64,000 nucleotides of DNA from Saccharopolyspora phatthalungensis (lineage in GTDB: Bacteria; Actinomycetota; Actinomycetes; Mycobacteriales; Pseudonocardiaceae): contig NZ_JACHIW010000001.1 in the NCBI RefSeq assembly GCF_014203395.1, forward strand, positions 2,542,001 to 2,606,000, in the 5' to 3' direction. The position numbers were made by a program, and so were the translations under genes. Numbering within the stretch: position 1 is the stretch's first letter; each line of letters starts with the position of its first letter. Below the pieces are notes generated by a model. That model made no database searches. It was not told the origin of the DNA and was given only the letters and a program-made list of their open reading frames with translations. Of this stretch, positions 63,055 to 64,000 are shown one piece after another.

Positions 63055-63117
63055 GGTCAAGGCCCGTGGGATACGTCGGATGGGTAGCGCAACCCGATGT
63101 ACTCACGGGCCTTGACC
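63055..63117. terminator. Extended 63-base hairpin between convergent genes
   Basis: GGTCAAGGCCCGTG (63055-63068) pairs perfectly with CACGGGCCTTGACC (63104-63117). Inside, ACGTCGG pairs with CCGATGT (one G-U) and GGGT with ACCC. Likely a bidirectional terminator; a small structured RNA is possible. Confidence 0.65.
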
Positions 63118-63199
63118 TTGGCGACACCTGGGTTCGGACTTGAGTTCCCGGTTGGCCGTGTCCCGGGCGCACCTTCGCTCGGCGGTGCGCCGTGTCGGC

Positions 63200-63505
63200 T
63201 CAGTGGCCGAGGCGGCCGCGCCCCAGGCGCAGCAGGATCATCGCGAGTTCACGACCTTCCGGGCCGAGTTCCCGGTAGCGCGCGAGCACGTCCATCTCGC
63301 GGTTGTAGACGATGCGTGGTCCGCCGGCGGCCATCCGGGCCTGGCCGACCTGTTGGGAGACCTCGGCGCGCCGCTTGACCAGGCGCAGGATCTCGGCGTC
63401 CAGGTGGTCGATCTCCTCGCGGAAGTTGCTGATGGCCTCCGCGGCGGCCAGCTTGGCCGAGGCGGGCTCGGACTGCGGCTGGTCACCGTCCACAGTGGCG
63501 TTCAT
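63200..63505 (-). CDS. Chorismate mutase (AroQ-delta type)
   Basis: 101 residues, all-helical: REEIDHLDAEILRLVKRRAEVSQQVGQARMAAGG, YNREMDVLARYRELGPEG and the end LLRLGRGRLGH. The C-terminal RLGRGRLGH is the part that in the mycobacterial enzyme contacts DAHP synthase, which activates it. Converts chorismate to prephenate for Phe and Tyr. Preceded by an aromatic leader peptide (63601-63663). Divergent from the gene at 63939, as Rv0948c is from uvrD1. Confidence 0.93.
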   Translation of the reverse strand: MNATVDGDQPQSEPASAKLAAAEAISNFREEIDHLDAEILRLVKRRAEVSQQVGQARMAAGGPRIVYNREMDVLARYRELGPEGRELAMILLRLGRGRLGH

Positions 63506-63555
63506 CGGGCGTTGTCCTCCGGCTTCGGTCCCTGCCCCGGCCCCGGAACGCGCGA

Positions 63556-63584
63556 ACGCCCCGAGTCCGAGGACTCCAGGGCGT
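63556..63584 (-). terminator. Attenuator-type hairpin in the chorismate mutase leader
   Basis: On the minus strand ACGCCCTGGAGTC pairs with GACTCGGGGCGT (one bulged G, one G-U), between the leader peptide stop and the chorismate mutase start. There is no U-tract. Confidence 0.6.
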
Positions 63585-63600
63585 CGTAGTGGTTTTTAGC

Positions 63601-63663
63601 TCACGCAGCTACGGGCACCGAAGTCCGGGGCCCGTAGTAAAACTCGTAGGTCAGCGTTCGCAC
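63601..63663 (-). CDS. Aromatic leader peptide of chorismate mutase
   Basis: A 20-codon frame from GTG 63663 to TGA 63601 encoding MRTLTYEFYYGPRTSVPVAA. Four of five consecutive residues are Tyr or Phe (YEFYY). A competing stem, CTACGGGC (63609-63616) with GCCCGTAG (63630-63637), covers the Tyr-Tyr codons, and the terminator-like hairpin lies just downstream. Ribosome stalling for lack of tyrosyl- or phenylalanyl-tRNA would free the downstream gene (classical attenuation). There is no ribosome site, so it may be leaderless. Confidence 0.6.
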   Translation of the reverse strand: MRTLTYEFYYGPRTSVPVAA

Positions 63664-63938
63664 GGGTTCAGTTTGCCACACCGACGTGGGGCCTGGCGAC
63701 GAGGTGGTGCACCAATCCCAACCAGTGGACCCGAACGTATCTGTATCCCGTCGCTCGATCACCAGTTCGAGTTATTTTGAACCACCACCGCCGCGGCGAT
63801 CCGCACCGCGGCCCACGGCGCGAGCCGGGCCCCCCACCGTCATGCCCGGCGCCGCACGGCCGCACGGGCGCGAGCGCCGCGTCGCTGGGGTACCGGGATT
63901 CGGGTTTTGTCCGGGCTCGCCGGTAACGTGGAACAACG

Positions 63939-64000
63939 ATGAGCACCCCACTCGATCTCCAGTGGCAGGGCGATCTCGCGCAGCATGGATCGCCGCAATC
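63939..64000 (+). CDS. Start of a gene leaving the window, possibly UvrD/PcrA helicase
   Basis: Twenty codons from ATG 63939, beginning MSTPLDLQWQGDLAQ. Too short to identify by itself. In mycobacteria the gene divergent from chorismate mutase is uvrD1 (pcrA), whose actinobacterial relatives also start with a short MS-x-LFDLP-like lead. The assignment rests on this synteny. Confidence 0.4.
   Translation, partial: MSTPLDLQWQGDLAQHGSPQ

Noticed and set aside
63050..63125. tRNA-like region between the SDR and chorismate mutase genes
   Set aside because: The stem lengths do not match a cloverleaf, and there is no T-loop GGTTCGAATCC; it is a long hairpin.

Overview
The window is high-GC, densely packed actinobacterial chromosome. 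Three things point to the order Pseudonocardiales, plausibly a Saccharopolyspora-like genome, though no species can be assigned from sequence reading alone. First, gene order follows the mycobacterial ESX-4/rplM-rpsI/glmM/glmS/alr/tsaB-rimI-tsaD/groES-groEL1/whiB3/sigD-rsdA/guaB-guaB3-choD-guaA block. Second, it also carries the Streptomyces-type neighbours bldM and a WhiD/WhiB3-like regulator. Third, GTG and TTG starts are frequent. No rRNA, tRNA, CRISPR array, intact IS element or prophage was seen.

Layout. 1-2985: end of a type VII (ESX-4-like) locus, with a membrane-anchored Hsp70-fold protein (cut by the window edge), a small acidic-tailed protein and two WXG100 proteins. 3307-5778: rplM-rpsI and glmM. 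5830-6123: two tiny membrane proteins. 6504-9940: a three-gene set around a 905-residue probable type VII substrate. 10022-17894: a hydrolase lacking its serine nucleophile, glmS, NAD(P)HX repair enzyme, alr, an anchored alpha/beta hydrolase, tsaE and a DedA-like protein. 17940-29512: purine and glyoxylate catabolism. It holds an AllR-like IclR regulator, malate synthase, an HpcH/HpaI-type lyase, uricase, HIU hydrolase, OHCU decarboxylase, a DauR-type regulator, a thiamine-binding protein, glycerate kinase, allantoinase and the frameshifted remnant of tartronate semialdehyde reductase. This block separates tsaE from tsaB-rimI-tsaD. A kinase gene with an SR-like basic peptide gene sits inside it.

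29590-38273: tsaB-rimI-tsaD, a secreted PQQ-dehydrogenase/PKD/LGFP protein, a YdcF-type protein and CIRCE-controlled groES-groEL1. 38463-43641: a developmental and sigma-factor cluster (WhiB, MerR-like, BldM-like, SigD/ShbA-like sigma factor, RsdA-like anti-sigma, DUF5319). 43877-49470: GMP synthesis (guaB, guaB3, guaA) around a decayed choD. 49555-55326: a GH16 lipoprotein, a PspC membrane protein diverging from a PspC-histidine kinase/LuxR response-regulator pair with two matching operators between them, and a deletion scar that fuses halves of a LysR gene and an EamA transporter gene. 55373-60828: two receptor Ser/Thr kinases and two single-pass proteins with related extracellular domains. 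60863-64000: a PIG-L deacetylase, a small membrane protein, a 3-hydroxybutyrate dehydrogenase-like SDR, chorismate mutase behind an aromatic leader peptide, and the first codons of a probable UvrD/PcrA helicase.

How the genes work together. Urate goes to 5-hydroxyisourate, OHCU and allantoin (uricase, HIU hydrolase, OHCU decarboxylase). Allantoinase then opens allantoin to allantoate. Glyoxylate released further down would enter malate through AceB. The alternative glycerate route is broken here, because its reductase is a pseudogene and no carboligase gene is present. Many transcription units end in short hairpins with a GATTTC-N4-GAAATC-like core, which form an interspersed family across the window.
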